Assembly: GCF_005889735.1 (NCBI RefSeq) | Contig: NZ_VCKY01000012.1 | Location: 1-64,000 of the forward strand | DNA length: 64,000 nt | Source of the DNA: Nonomuraea turkmeniaca | Lineage (GTDB): Bacteria > Actinomycetota > Actinomycetes > Streptosporangiales > Streptosporangiaceae | Direction of reading: 5' to 3' | Part shown: positions 24,754-33,296 of the stretch, piece after piece | Layout of the letters: each line of letters starts with the position of its first letter | Numbering within the stretch: position 1 is the first letter of the stretch | Position numbers and translations under genes: made by a program | Notes under the pieces: generated by a model | The model's database searches: none | Seen by the model: only the letters and a program-made list of their open reading frames with translations | What the model was told of the DNA's origin: nothing

Positions 24754-27066
24754 TCAGGCGTTCCGTGCCCAGCCTTGGGCCCTCGACACCTCCAGCAGGG
24801 ACCACAGCGCCTGCGGGGTCAGCGGCAGATCAGTGATCTTGTCGGCGATCTCGGGGAGTGCGGCGGCCACCGCGTTGGCGATGGCGGCGGGCGGGCCGAT
24901 CGTGCCGGCCTCGCCGACGCCCTTCATGCCGCCCGGCGTGATCGGCGAGGGCGTCTCCAGCATGACGACCTGAATATCCGGGATCTCCCTCGTCGTGGGC
25001 AGGAAGTAGTCGGTGATCGGCTGGCCGTCCTCGGTGTAGACGATCTCCTCGGTCAGCGCCTCACCGATGCCCTGGGCCACGCCGCCGTGGATCTGGCCCT
25101 CCACCACCGCCGGGTTCACCAGCACCCCGGCGTCGTTGACCACCCAGTAGTGCTCCACCTCGACCGCCCCGGTCTCCGGGTCGACGGCGACGGCGGCCGC
25201 GTGCGCCCCGTACGCGTAGGTGTAGGCGGCCGGGTCGTAGCTGGCCCGCTCCTCCAACCCGGGCGTGACCCCGTCCGGCAGGTCCCAGCCACGCCACGCG
25301 GACGTGGCCAGCGCGCGCAGGGTCACCGACGCCTGCGGATCGCCCTTCACCCGCACGGCCCCGTCGGCGATCTCCAGGTCGGCGGGCGCGGCCTCCAGCT
25401 GATGCGCGGCGATGGCCACGAGCTTGTCGCGCAGCCGGCCGGCGGCCTGGACGACCGCCCCGCCGCCGACGGTCAGCGCCCGGCTGGCGATCGAGCCGAT
25501 CCCCGAGTACGGCGTCGAAGCCGTGTCCCCCATCACCACCCGCACCCGATCGATGGGCACCCCCGTCCGGTCGGCGGCGAGCTGCGCCAGCGCCGTCTCG
25601 ATGCCCTGCCCGATGGGCACCACGCCTGACGTCACGACCACGGACCCGTCCTGCTCCATGCGCAGGACCGCCGTCTCGTACCCGCCGGCCAGGAAACCGG
25701 TGGCCTTCAGATCCATCGACGGCCCCATGCCGGTGGTCTCCACGTGGCAGGAGTAACCGATGCCCCGCCGGCGCCCGTCGTCCTTCTCCGAAGGCATGGC
25801 CAGATGGTGGAGGGTCCGCAAGGCGCGGGGGTAGTCGCCGGAGTCGTAGGGCGTGTAGACGCGCGTCGTGTACGGCAGCTCGTCGCGCTCCAGCATGTTA
25901 CGCAGTCGCAGCTCGACCCGGTCGACGCCCAGCCTGCGTGCCGCCTCGTCGATCAGCCGCTCCCTGGTCAGCGTGCCCTCGGGCTGGCCGAAGCCCCGGT
26001 AGGAGCCCGTCGGCGTGGTGGTGGTGACGACGCCGCGCACGCGGACCGCGACCCGGTCGAACCGGTACGGTCCCGGCAGCAAGGTGGCCGTCACCGCGGC
26101 GGTCGAGGCGCCGACGTTCGACGGGTGGGCACCGATGTCGCCCAGCACGTCCACCTGCAGCGCCACGAACCGCCCGTCGCCGTCCAGCGCCAGCCGCCCC
26201 CGATGCACGGCGGCCCGCGCGGGCAGCGTGGCCAGCAGGCGGTCGCCGGGCGACTCGGCCCAGGACACGGGGCGGCCCAGGCGCATGGCGGCCAGGCAGA
26301 TGAGCACCTCGTCGGGGTAGACGTGCTCCTTGCCGCCGAACCCGCCTCCCGTGTCGCCGCCGATCAGGCGTACCCGGTCGTGGGTCAGTCCGAGCACGTC
26401 CGCCAGCTGCTCGCGGGCGTGGTGCGGCGACTGGGTGGAGGTGTGGACGGTCAGCTCGCCGTCGGCGTAGGAGGCCACCACGCCGCGCGGCTCCATCGGG
26501 TACGGCGAGACGCGGCCCATCCGGAACGTCATCTCCACCACGTGCTCGGCCGCCTCGACGGCGGCGGCGCAGTCGGCGTCGCCGAGTGTGAAGTCGGTGA
26601 GCACATTCGTGCCCCAGTCGGGGTAGAGCAGCGGGGCGTCGGCCTCCAGCGCCCGTTCCATGCCGGCCACGGCAGGCAGTTCGTCGAGCTCCAGCTCGAC
26701 GAGGTCGGCGGCGTCCCTGGCGGCCTCGGGCGTGCGGGCGACGACGACGGCGAGCGGCTGACCGGCGTACCTGATCGTCTCGTCCAGCACGGGATACTCC
26801 GTGATCGGCTGGCCGGGCGCCACGCTGACGCAGGGCAGGCACATGCCGGCCGCATCGGCCGGGACGACGACGTCGAGCACGCCGTCGGCCGACCAGGCCG
26901 CCTTCGTGTCACAGCCGATCAGCCGGCCGTGGGCGATGGGGCTGCGGACGACGTACGCGTGCGCGGCGCCCGGCAGGCGGACATTGCCGACGTACCTGCC
27001 ACGGCCGGTCAGCAGCCTGGCGTCTTCCCTTCGCGGCGTCCTGGCGCCGACATACGCGTCTCCCAT
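24754..27066 (-). CDS. Xanthine dehydrogenase-family molybdopterin-binding subunit (CoxL-like), without partners
   Basis: A 770-residue large subunit of the molybdenum hydroxylase family. It begins with GARTPRREDARLLTGRGRYV, carries GGGFGGKEHVYPDE for cofactor binding and SYRGFGQPEG at the position of the CoxL active-site loop (so it is not a form I CO dehydrogenase), and ends with GGMKGVGEAGTIGPPAAIANAV, whose glutamate is the catalytic base. Such subunits normally need FAD and 2Fe-2S subunits encoded alongside; none is here. The start at 27066 fits the family; the frame extends upstream across the divergent gene. Confidence 0.9.
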   Translation of the reverse strand: MGDAYVGARTPRREDARLLTGRGRYVGNVRLPGAAHAYVVRSPIAHGRLIGCDTKAAWSADGVLDVVVPADAAGMCLPCVSVAPGQPITEYPVLDETIRYAGQPLAVVVARTPEAARDAADLVELELDELPAVAGMERALEADAPLLYPDWGTNVLTDFTLGDADCAAAVEAAEHVVEMTFRMGRVSPYPMEPRGVVASYADGELTVHTSTQSPHHAREQLADVLGLTHDRVRLIGGDTGGGFGGKEHVYPDEVLICLAAMRLGRPVSWAESPGDRLLATLPARAAVHRGRLALDGDGRFVALQVDVLGDIGAHPSNVGASTAAVTATLLPGPYRFDRVAVRVRGVVTTTTPTGSYRGFGQPEGTLTRERLIDEAARRLGVDRVELRLRNMLERDELPYTTRVYTPYDSGDYPRALRTLHHLAMPSEKDDGRRRGIGYSCHVETTGMGPSMDLKATGFLAGGYETAVLRMEQDGSVVVTSGVVPIGQGIETALAQLAADRTGVPIDRVRVVMGDTASTPYSGIGSIASRALTVGGGAVVQAAGRLRDKLVAIAAHQLEAAPADLEIADGAVRVKGDPQASVTLRALATSAWRGWDLPDGVTPGLEERASYDPAAYTYAYGAHAAAVAVDPETGAVEVEHYWVVNDAGVLVNPAVVEGQIHGGVAQGIGEALTEEIVYTEDGQPITDYFLPTTREIPDIQVVMLETPSPITPGGMKGVGEAGTIGPPAAIANAVAAALPEIADKITDLPLTPQALWSLLEVSRAQGWARNA

Positions 27067-27141
27067 GACCCCGATTGTGAGCGCCGCCCGGCGGGTGGTC
27101 CAGATGATCGTTGGGAAGGAGCACGTCAGCGGAGGTGACCG

Positions 27142-27435
27142 ATGCAGACCTTTCTTCCCTATCCGGATTTCGCCGCCTCGGCCGCGGTCCTCGACCCGCT
27201 CCGGCTGGATAAACAGCGGGTCGAGGCGCTGCAGATCCTGCGCGCGCTCACCGTCTCCGAGTACGGCTGGCGCCACCACCCGGTCGTGAAGATGTGGGCC
27301 GGCTACGAGGCGGCCCTGCACCGCAGCCATCGCTCCGCGCTGTTGCGCAAGGACCCCGGCTTCTACCGGACGGTGTTCGGCGACGACGAGCCGGACGACC
27401 TGGAGTACGTCTGGCCGCGTTCCGACCGCCTGTGA
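27142..27435 (+). CDS. MSMEG_6728-type protein with internal in-frame deletion
   Basis: The start MQTFLPYPDFAASAAVLD, the core DKQRVEALQILRAL, YGWRHHPVVKMWAGYE and the end LHRSHRSALLRKDPGFY plus YVWPRSDR match a conserved actinobacterial family (relatives of pyrimidine-dimer DNA glycosylase-like proteins). From memory family members are ~150-180 residues, with a helical middle section between GYEEAL and LHRSHRS. Here the two meet directly (GYEAALHRSHRS), giving only 97 residues. A clean in-frame loss of some 60-70 codons is likely. GGAGGTG precedes the ATG. Activity is doubtful. Confidence 0.75.
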   Translation: MQTFLPYPDFAASAAVLDPLRLDKQRVEALQILRALTVSEYGWRHHPVVKMWAGYEAALHRSHRSALLRKDPGFYRTVFGDDEPDDLEYVWPRSDRL

Positions 27436-27447
27436 CCACCGTGCCGG

Positions 27448-27819
27448 TCACGACATGCGCGTGATCGAGTCGACCCGGCGGATCCGCCCGTCGTGGGCGT
27501 ACCGGGCGAAAAGGTAGATCTCCGTCGTGATCGTCTTGCCCTTGCGCATGACCGCGCGCAACGTGTAGCGCGCCGCGGCCACGTCCTCGCCCACGAGGCT
27601 TTCGTGCACCTCGATCCGCACGCTCACCGCGTTCTTGCGCGCCGGCTTCACGTGGTCGATCAGCCGCTGGCGGTCGAGGCAGATGCCGTCGTTCCAGTAC
27701 TCGATCTCCGGCACGTAGTAACGGTCGAGCACGGCGGCGGCGTCCTCCTCCCCCAAGCCCAGCTCGTGAGGCATCTCAGTCAGGAAGGCGTGGAAACGTT
27801 CCGCCAGGTCGGCAGGCAT
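27448..27819 (-). CDS. SnoaL/NTF2-like protein
   Basis: A 123-residue cone-shaped NTF2-fold protein: FHAFLTEMPHELG, VLDRYYVPEIEYWNDG, LIDHVKPAR and the strand region YTLRAVMRKGKTITTEIYLFARY are typical of SnoaL-like domains. These may be small hydrolases, isomerases or ligand binders. It starts 10 bases after the multicopper oxidase stop with GAAGGGA upstream, so it is the last gene of a four-gene operon. The role is unknown. Confidence 0.8.
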   Translation of the reverse strand: MPADLAERFHAFLTEMPHELGLGEEDAAAVLDRYYVPEIEYWNDGICLDRQRLIDHVKPARKNAVSVRIEVHESLVGEDVAAARYTLRAVMRKGKTITTEIYLFARYAHDGRIRRVDSITRMS

Positions 27820-27829
27820 GCTGATCCCT

Positions 27830-29290
27830 TCATACGACTTCGAAACTCGCCATCATCGCCATGTCCTCGTGCTCGAGGTTGTGGCAGTGCAGTACGTAGC
27901 GGCCCCGGTAATCGGTGAACCGGGTGACGATCTCGACGGTCTGCGCGTCGCGGAGCTCGACGGTGTCCTTCCACTCCGGCGGCCCGGCCGGCCGTTCGCC
28001 GTTGACCGACAACACCTGGAAGTGGTCGAGGTGCAGGTGGACCGGGTGGGCCACGTCGCTGGTCAGCCGCCAGATCTCGACGTCCCCGAGCTTGGGCCTG
28101 GCCTCCATGTGTTTCGGGTCGAACGGCCGGCCGTTGATCAGCCAGCCGGTGCCGCCATGCATGCTGCCGCTGCTGAACTCGAAGTCCCGCGTCACGGTGG
28201 CCTTGCCCGGGTCGAGCGCCTCGACCGTGGACAACCGCTGCGGAACGGCCGAGTCGTCAGCCTCGTCGCGGTCCACCGCGAACCGCATCACCCTCGCCTG
28301 GGCGCCCTCCCCCGCCAGGTTCCGCAACTCGACGTGCTGGCCGATCTTGTAGGCGGAGAAGTCGACGATGACGTCCGCGCGCTCTCCCGGGGACAGGCGG
28401 ATCCGCCGCACCGTGCGCGGCACGCTCAGCAGCCCGCCGTCGGTGCCGATCTGGACCATCGGGCCGCCGGTGGCGAGCTCGTACGTGCGCGCGTTGGAGC
28501 CGTTGCACAACCGCAGCCGGTAGCGCGCCCTGGCCACCCGCGACTCCGGCCACGGCGCCCCGTTCACCAGGATCACGTCGCCGAGCACGCCGCCCATGTA
28601 CCCCTCCTGCACGCCCGGCCGGTTCCCCAGCGCCGGGTAGAGCAGGGTGCCGTCGGCGGCGAACGACCGGTCGCAGATCAGCAGCGGCAGGTCGCGTTCC
28701 CCGGCGGGCAGCGGCAGCGCCTCCTCCTCGGCGTCGCGTACCAGGAACATGCCGGCCAGACCACGCCAGACCTGCGGCCCGGTGTAGTCCATGCGGTGGT
28801 CGTGGTACCAGAGCGTGGCGGCCCGCTGCTCCAGCGGGAACACGTACTCGCGGGAGGCTCCGGGCGCCACCAGGTCCGTCGGGAAGCCGTCGGACTCGGG
28901 CGGTGTGTGCCCGCCGTGCAGGTGCAGGACGGTCGGCACGCCGAGCTGGTTGACCAGCTTCACAACGGTCTTGCGCCCGCTGCGGGCCACGATGGTCGGC
29001 CCAGGGAACTGCCCGCCATATCCCCACATCTGGGTACGCAGGCCGGGGAGCACCTCCACGTCGGCCGCCTTCTCCGTCAACTCGTAGAAGTCGGCGCCGC
29101 CGGCGCCGCGTACCGGCTTGGCCACCTCGGGGACCGGCAGGGGCACCGCGTACGGCTTGGGCAGGGGCGCCGCGCTGGCCAGGAGCTGCGGCTGCGGGGT
29201 GCCGGCGAGCAGGGAGCAGCCCGGCGCCGCGGCCACCGCCACCGCGCCGAGGCCGAGCAGGCGCAGCACGTCGCGTCTTGCCGGGTTCAT
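27830..29290 (-). CDS. Exported multicopper oxidase (CotA/laccase type)
   Basis: A 486-residue three-cupredoxin oxidase that couples substrate oxidation to reduction of oxygen to water. The Tat motif (RRDVLRL) and a lipobox-like AAAPGC (Cys25) suggest a Tat-exported lipoprotein. Copper ligands: HLHGGH (from His123), WYHDHRMD (His163/His165), HPVHLHLDHF and the type 1 site HCHNLEHEDMAMM (from His468), whose methionine indicates a CotA/bilirubin-oxidase-like centre. The start overlaps the stop of the upstream membrane protein (ATGA), so the ATG at 29290 is favoured over longer frames. Possible substrates are phenols, bilirubin or Cu(I)/Mn(II). Confidence 0.93.
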   Translation of the reverse strand: MNPARRDVLRLLGLGAVAVAAAPGCSLLAGTPQPQLLASAAPLPKPYAVPLPVPEVAKPVRGAGGADFYELTEKAADVEVLPGLRTQMWGYGGQFPGPTIVARSGRKTVVKLVNQLGVPTVLHLHGGHTPPESDGFPTDLVAPGASREYVFPLEQRAATLWYHDHRMDYTGPQVWRGLAGMFLVRDAEEEALPLPAGERDLPLLICDRSFAADGTLLYPALGNRPGVQEGYMGGVLGDVILVNGAPWPESRVARARYRLRLCNGSNARTYELATGGPMVQIGTDGGLLSVPRTVRRIRLSPGERADVIVDFSAYKIGQHVELRNLAGEGAQARVMRFAVDRDEADDSAVPQRLSTVEALDPGKATVTRDFEFSSGSMHGGTGWLINGRPFDPKHMEARPKLGDVEIWRLTSDVAHPVHLHLDHFQVLSVNGERPAGPPEWKDTVELRDAQTVEIVTRFTDYRGRYVLHCHNLEHEDMAMMASFEVV

Positions 29291-29679
29291 GCCCGGCCCG
29301 GCCGGGCCAGCACCCTGCTGAGTTGCACGACGCCACCGCCGAACAGCAGCACGCCCAGCGGCAGGTGAAAGGTCTTCGCGCCCAGGTCGCCGAGGATCGC
29401 CGCCACGACCGTGAACACCAGAAGCAACGCGGCGGAGGGGATGAACTGCGCGGGCCCACCGCCCGGCCGCCACACCAGGATCGCCATGACCAGGTGCAGG
29501 AGGCCGATGACGACCAGGGCGACCCCCGACATGACGTGCAGGGCCCGGCCGCCGGACGAGGACAGCAACATTCCAGCCGTCACCGCCTGGAACAGCAGCG
29601 CGACGACGTGCAGGACCACCACGGCCCGCAACGACTGCATGGTCCATGAAGGGGCGGCGACGTGCTGGTGTACGGTCAT
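29287..29679 (-). CDS. Four-helix membrane protein of the multicopper oxidase operon
   Basis: A 130-residue integral membrane protein with four hydrophobic helices (starting near VVVLHVVALLFQAVTAG, ALHVMSGVALVVIGLLHLV, FIPSAALLLVFTVVAAILG and LPLGVLLFGGGVVQLS). Two histidines in or near helices 1 and 2 could bind copper or haem, but no motif is diagnostic. It overlaps both neighbours by four bases (ATGA at each end), so it is translated with the AhpD-like protein and the oxidase. It may help deliver electrons or copper. Confidence 0.75.
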   Translation of the reverse strand: MTVHQHVAAPSWTMQSLRAVVVLHVVALLFQAVTAGMLLSSSGGRALHVMSGVALVVIGLLHLVMAILVWRPGGGPAQFIPSAALLLVFTVVAAILGDLGAKTFHLPLGVLLFGGGVVQLSRVLARPGRA

Positions 29680-30683
29680 GATCGTTCTCCTGCGGGTGCT
29701 CGGGTGATGAGGGTCTCGGCGTGTTCGGTGGCCGTGATCGCGCCGAAGGCGAAGAGCCGCACCAGGTCCTGGTCGGTCCTGGAGCCGTGCCAGGCGGCGA
29801 CGTCGGCGTCGGTCACGCGGTACGGCGCGAGCGCCGCGAGCAGCGCCAGCCTGGCCCCGGCGCGGTCCTCCATGGGCAGGTCGTCCAGCCAGGCGCTGCC
29901 CAGGGGCGGATGCGAGCCGTCCCATGCGGCGACCGCCTCCACGACGGCGACGCGGGCGGGGTGGGCGAGCAGCTCGCCGCCGGCCCTCGCCACGGTTCTG
30001 AGCGCGGCGTAGGCGGCGCCGATCGGGGTGCCCTCCGCCCAGACCGGCTCCGGGCGCCCGGCCAGATCCGCGATCAGCGGCAGGCTCGCGCCGGGAGGCA
30101 GCCGCCTGCGTACGGTGCGGGACATGGCCCGGCCGCCCACACTCCTGACCAGGCGGGATTTCTGCAGGTTGCCGGGGAGCAGGTTCTCGGTGAGCAGCGC
30201 CGAGGCCATGCGGTTGATGAAGTGGAAGGCCAGGGCGGTGCCGACGTACTCGGGCGAGTGCGCGGACACGAACGGCTCCCGGCCGCCCCGTTCCTTTGCC
30301 CACGCCAGCAGCTCGGCGTGCGCGGGATCGTCAGGGACGCCGCCGGCGGCGATGGTCTCCGCCAGCCGGTGGTCGCCGGTCGCGTGCAGCAGCGTCGTGT
30401 GCGCGGCCACGCAGAACGGACACTTGTTGGCCAGCGACACGCCCAGCGCCACGACCTCCTTGCCGGCCCGCGGGGCCTCCCCGGCCAGCAGGGACTCCCG
30501 CAACATGGCCCAGGTGGCCGCCAGCACGTCCGCCGCCGGCGACAAGGTCAGGAAGACCGCCATACGGGCCATGCCGAAGTCCTGGGCGAGCTGCGCGTAG
30601 ACCTGGGCGGTCCGCCCGGTGGCCGCCTTCGGTGGCACAGGTCTCACGTAGCGGAACTGGCCCCGCTCTCGGATCGTCTCCAT
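29676..30683 (-). CDS. AhpD/carboxymuconolactone decarboxylase-family protein
   Basis: The N-terminal half carries the AhpD core EVVALGVSLANKCPFCVAAHTT with redox cysteines Cys88 and Cys91 and His95, as in alkyl hydroperoxidase partners. At 335 residues it is about twice the usual length; the second half has another helical segment (VARAGGELLAHPARVAVVEAV) without cysteines, suggesting a duplicated or fused domain. It is the first gene of the operon with the membrane protein and multicopper oxidase, consistent with oxidative or quinone stress defence. It is divergent from the histidine kinase gene. Confidence 0.85.
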   Translation of the reverse strand: METIRERGQFRYVRPVPPKAATGRTAQVYAQLAQDFGMARMAVFLTLSPAADVLAATWAMLRESLLAGEAPRAGKEVVALGVSLANKCPFCVAAHTTLLHATGDHRLAETIAAGGVPDDPAHAELLAWAKERGGREPFVSAHSPEYVGTALAFHFINRMASALLTENLLPGNLQKSRLVRSVGGRAMSRTVRRRLPPGASLPLIADLAGRPEPVWAEGTPIGAAYAALRTVARAGGELLAHPARVAVVEAVAAWDGSHPPLGSAWLDDLPMEDRAGARLALLAALAPYRVTDADVAAWHGSRTDQDLVRLFAFGAITATEHAETLITRAPAGERS

Positions 30684-30849
30684 ATCCGCACATAGTGGTG
30701 TTCCGGCCGGTCAGCGGTCGTCCTGTCAGAGGAGGCTTCTCCGCATACGTCCACCGGATCACGATCTACGGGGCTACTTCGCCGGGAGTAGTGAGGGAAT
30801 ACGCCCTCCAACGGAGGATCATCGCGGGAAAAGACCCTAATCTGCAGAG

Positions 30850-32010
30850 ATGAGCTATCTGGACCGGTGGCCACCCCTCGCCAGGGACGGCATGCTCGCC
30901 GTGGTGGTGGCTGCTGTGTTGTCGCTCGCCGTGCTCACCACGCCCGGCACGGGAGCTCTGGACCTCGCAGCCGTCCTCATCGCCTCCCTCGCGCTCGTCG
31001 CCTGGCGCCGGGCGCCCCTGGTGGCGCTGTTCGTCACCACGCCCTGCATGCTCGTGTACGCGGTGCACGCCCAGCCAGGGCCGCCGGCCGCCTTTCCCGT
31101 GCTGGTGTCGGTGTACGGCGCGGTCAAGGCCGGCCACCGGCTGCTCGCTCCGCTGGCCGGCATGGTGTTCCTGGGCGTCACGTTGGCGAACAACCTGGCC
31201 ACCTTCACCGATCGCGACAGCCAGGAGATCTTCCAGAGCACGACCCTGCTGCTCGGCTGGTTCGTGGCGGCCGGGGTGGCGGGCACGGTGACCAGGCACC
31301 GGCAGGCGTACCTGGAGCAGGCCGAGCAGCGCGCCGCCGAGGCCGAGCGCACCCGCGAGGAGGCCGCCAGGCGGCGGGCGGGCGAGGAGCGGCTGCGGAT
31401 CGCCAGGGAGCTGCACGACTCGCTCACCCATTCCATCTCGATCATCAAGGTGCAGGCCGGGGTGGCCGTCCATCTGGCCCGCAAGCGCGGCGAGGAGGTG
31501 CCGGCGGCGCTTGTCGCCATCCAGGAGGCCAGCAGCGACGCCATGCGGGAGCTGCGCGCCACGCTGGAGGTGCTGCGCGACTCCGACGGCGAGCCTTCGG
31601 CCAGCGGCCTCGACCGGCTCGACGACCTGGTGGAGCGGGCGCGCTCGACCGGGCTGCCGGCCACGGTGACGATCTCCGGCGTACGCAGGGAACTGCCCGC
31701 GGAGGTGGACCGGGCCGCGTACCGGATCGTCCAGGAGGCGCTCACCAACGTCTCCAGGCACGCCGGCGGGGCCGCGGCCGCGGTCCGGATCGACTACGCG
31801 GACGAGGAGCTGGTCGTGCAGGTGGACGACGACGGCCAGGCCGACCCCGAGACGCCACCCGTACCCGGCGTCGGCCTGCTCGGCATGCGCGAGCGGGTCA
31901 CGGCGCTCGGCGGCCGGCTCCGGGCCGAGCCCCGCCCGGAGGGCGGCTTCATCGTCCGCGCCGAGCTCCCCTTGGCAGAACCCGCACTTTCCTCGGGAGA
32001 ACCAACGTGA
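30850..32010 (+). CDS. NarL-type sensor histidine kinase
   Basis: Several N-terminal transmembrane helices (about residues 15-160) with very short loops are followed by a coiled coil (EQAEQRAAEAERTREEA), the HisKA_3 dimerisation/phosphoacceptor segment RIARELHDSLTHSIS (His189) and an HATPase domain (RIVQEALTNVSRHAGG N box, VDDDG, GVGLLGMRERV). The lack of a large sensor domain suggests it senses the membrane or works with other proteins. Its stop overlaps the regulator's start (GTGA). It is divergent from the oxidase operon, which may be its target. Confidence 0.93.
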   Translation: MSYLDRWPPLARDGMLAVVVAAVLSLAVLTTPGTGALDLAAVLIASLALVAWRRAPLVALFVTTPCMLVYAVHAQPGPPAAFPVLVSVYGAVKAGHRLLAPLAGMVFLGVTLANNLATFTDRDSQEIFQSTTLLLGWFVAAGVAGTVTRHRQAYLEQAEQRAAEAERTREEAARRRAGEERLRIARELHDSLTHSISIIKVQAGVAVHLARKRGEEVPAALVAIQEASSDAMRELRATLEVLRDSDGEPSASGLDRLDDLVERARSTGLPATVTISGVRRELPAEVDRAAYRIVQEALTNVSRHAGGAAAAVRIDYADEELVVQVDDDGQADPETPPVPGVGLLGMRERVTALGGRLRAEPRPEGGFIVRAELPLAEPALSSGEPT

Positions 32011-32684
32011 TCCGCGTGCTGCTCGTGGACGACCAGGCGCTCATCCGCGGCGGCTTCCGCGCCCTGCTGGAGGCGGAGGACGACATCGAGGTGGTGGCCG
32101 AGGCGGCGAACGGCGAGCAGGCCGTCGCCCGCGCCCTCGAGCACCGGCCCGACGTGGCCCTCGTCGACATCCAGATGCCGGTGATGGACGGCATCGAGGC
32201 CACCCGGCGCATCGCCGCCGACGAGCGGCTGACCGGCGTGCACGTCGTGATCCTCACCAACTACGGCCTGGACGAGTACGTCTTCACCGCGCTCCGGGCC
32301 GGGGCCTGCGGCTTCCTGGTCAAGGACACCGAGCCCGCCGACCTGTTGCAGGGCATCAGGGTCGCGGCCCGCGGCGACGCGCTGCTGTCCCCCGCGATCA
32401 CCCGCCGCCTGATCGGCGAGTACGTCGCCCGCCGCCCCGAGTCCGCCCCCGAGGGCCTGGACGTGCTCACCAACCGCGAACGCGAGGTCACCGCGCTGGT
32501 GGCCCGCGGCCTGTCCAACGACGAGATCGCCGCCCACATGGTGATCAGCCCGACCACCGCGAAGACCCACGTCAGCAGGGCGATGACCAAGCTTCATGCC
32601 CGCGACAGGGCACAACTCGTCGTGTTCGCCTACGAATCCGGGCTCGTCACCCCCCGGCGTGGTGGAATGGGACGGGATCACTAG
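32007..32684 (+). CDS. NarL/FixJ-type response regulator
   Basis: A 225-residue regulator with a receiver domain (phosphoacceptor Asp54 in ALVDIQMPVMDG, early acidic pair VDD, lysine in GFLVKDTEPADLL) and a LuxR-type HTH (LTNREREVTALVARGLSNDEIAAHM and the recognition helix TTAKTHVSRAMTKL). It overlaps the kinase stop by four bases, so the pair is translated together. No other start is possible without running into the kinase frame. Confidence 0.95.
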   Translation: MIRVLLVDDQALIRGGFRALLEAEDDIEVVAEAANGEQAVARALEHRPDVALVDIQMPVMDGIEATRRIAADERLTGVHVVILTNYGLDEYVFTALRAGACGFLVKDTEPADLLQGIRVAARGDALLSPAITRRLIGEYVARRPESAPEGLDVLTNREREVTALVARGLSNDEIAAHMVISPTTAKTHVSRAMTKLHARDRAQLVVFAYESGLVTPRRGGMGRDH

Positions 32685-32696
32685 GAAGGGGCGGTC

Positions 32697-33296
32697 GTGG
32701 GGATCGTTTCGCGCGGCTTCCGCGGAAGGCGCAGAGAGGGCGGCGACGAGCTGCCGCCCGGCCAATACCTGGTCGAGGACTTCCCGGTGCTGTCGGCCGG
32801 TCCGACGCCGCGGGTCCCGCTCGACCGGTGGGAGTTCGCCATCGACACCGAAGACGGGCAGACCCACCGCTGGTCGTGGCAGGAGTTCATGGCGCTGCCC
32901 ATGCAGACGCCCACGGTGGACATCCACTGCGTCACCAAGTGGACCAAGCTCGGCACCACCTGGGAGGGCGTCTCCCTCGACGTGTTCTTCGAGGACGTCG
33001 AGAGCGCCGCCGAATACGCGCTGGTCTACTCCTACGGCGGCTACACCACGAACCTGCCCCTCGAGGAGCTGCTCGACGGCAAGGCCTGGATCGTGCACAG
33101 CTTCGACGGCGAGGAGCTGGAGCCCCGGCACGGCGGCCCGGCCCGGCTGCTCGTGCCGCACCTGTACTTCTGGAAGTCCGCCAAGTGGGTGCGCGGCATC
33201 CGGCTGCTCAACGAGGACTCGCCCGGCGTCTGGGAGACCGCCGGCTACCACAACTACGGCGATCCGTGGCGCGAGCAGCGTTACGAGGGCGACTAG
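32697..33296 (+). CDS. Sulfite oxidase-like molybdopterin oxidoreductase
   Basis: A 199-residue single-domain molybdopterin enzyme of the sulfite oxidase/YedY fold. The molybdenum-binding cysteine is Cys78 in VDIHCVTKWT; YSYGGYTTNLPLEELL and PARLLVPHLYFWKSAKWVRGI are family motifs. It lacks the haem and dimerisation domains and any Tat signal, so it should be cytoplasmic. It is followed directly by a ferredoxin reductase-type gene and a DUF6510 gene, a conserved trio in actinobacteria. The substrate is unknown. It starts 12 bases after the response regulator, so read-through from that operon is possible. Confidence 0.9.
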   Translation: MGIVSRGFRGRRREGGDELPPGQYLVEDFPVLSAGPTPRVPLDRWEFAIDTEDGQTHRWSWQEFMALPMQTPTVDIHCVTKWTKLGTTWEGVSLDVFFEDVESAAEYALVYSYGGYTTNLPLEELLDGKAWIVHSFDGEELEPRHGGPARLLVPHLYFWKSAKWVRGIRLLNEDSPGVWETAGYHNYGDPWREQRYEGD

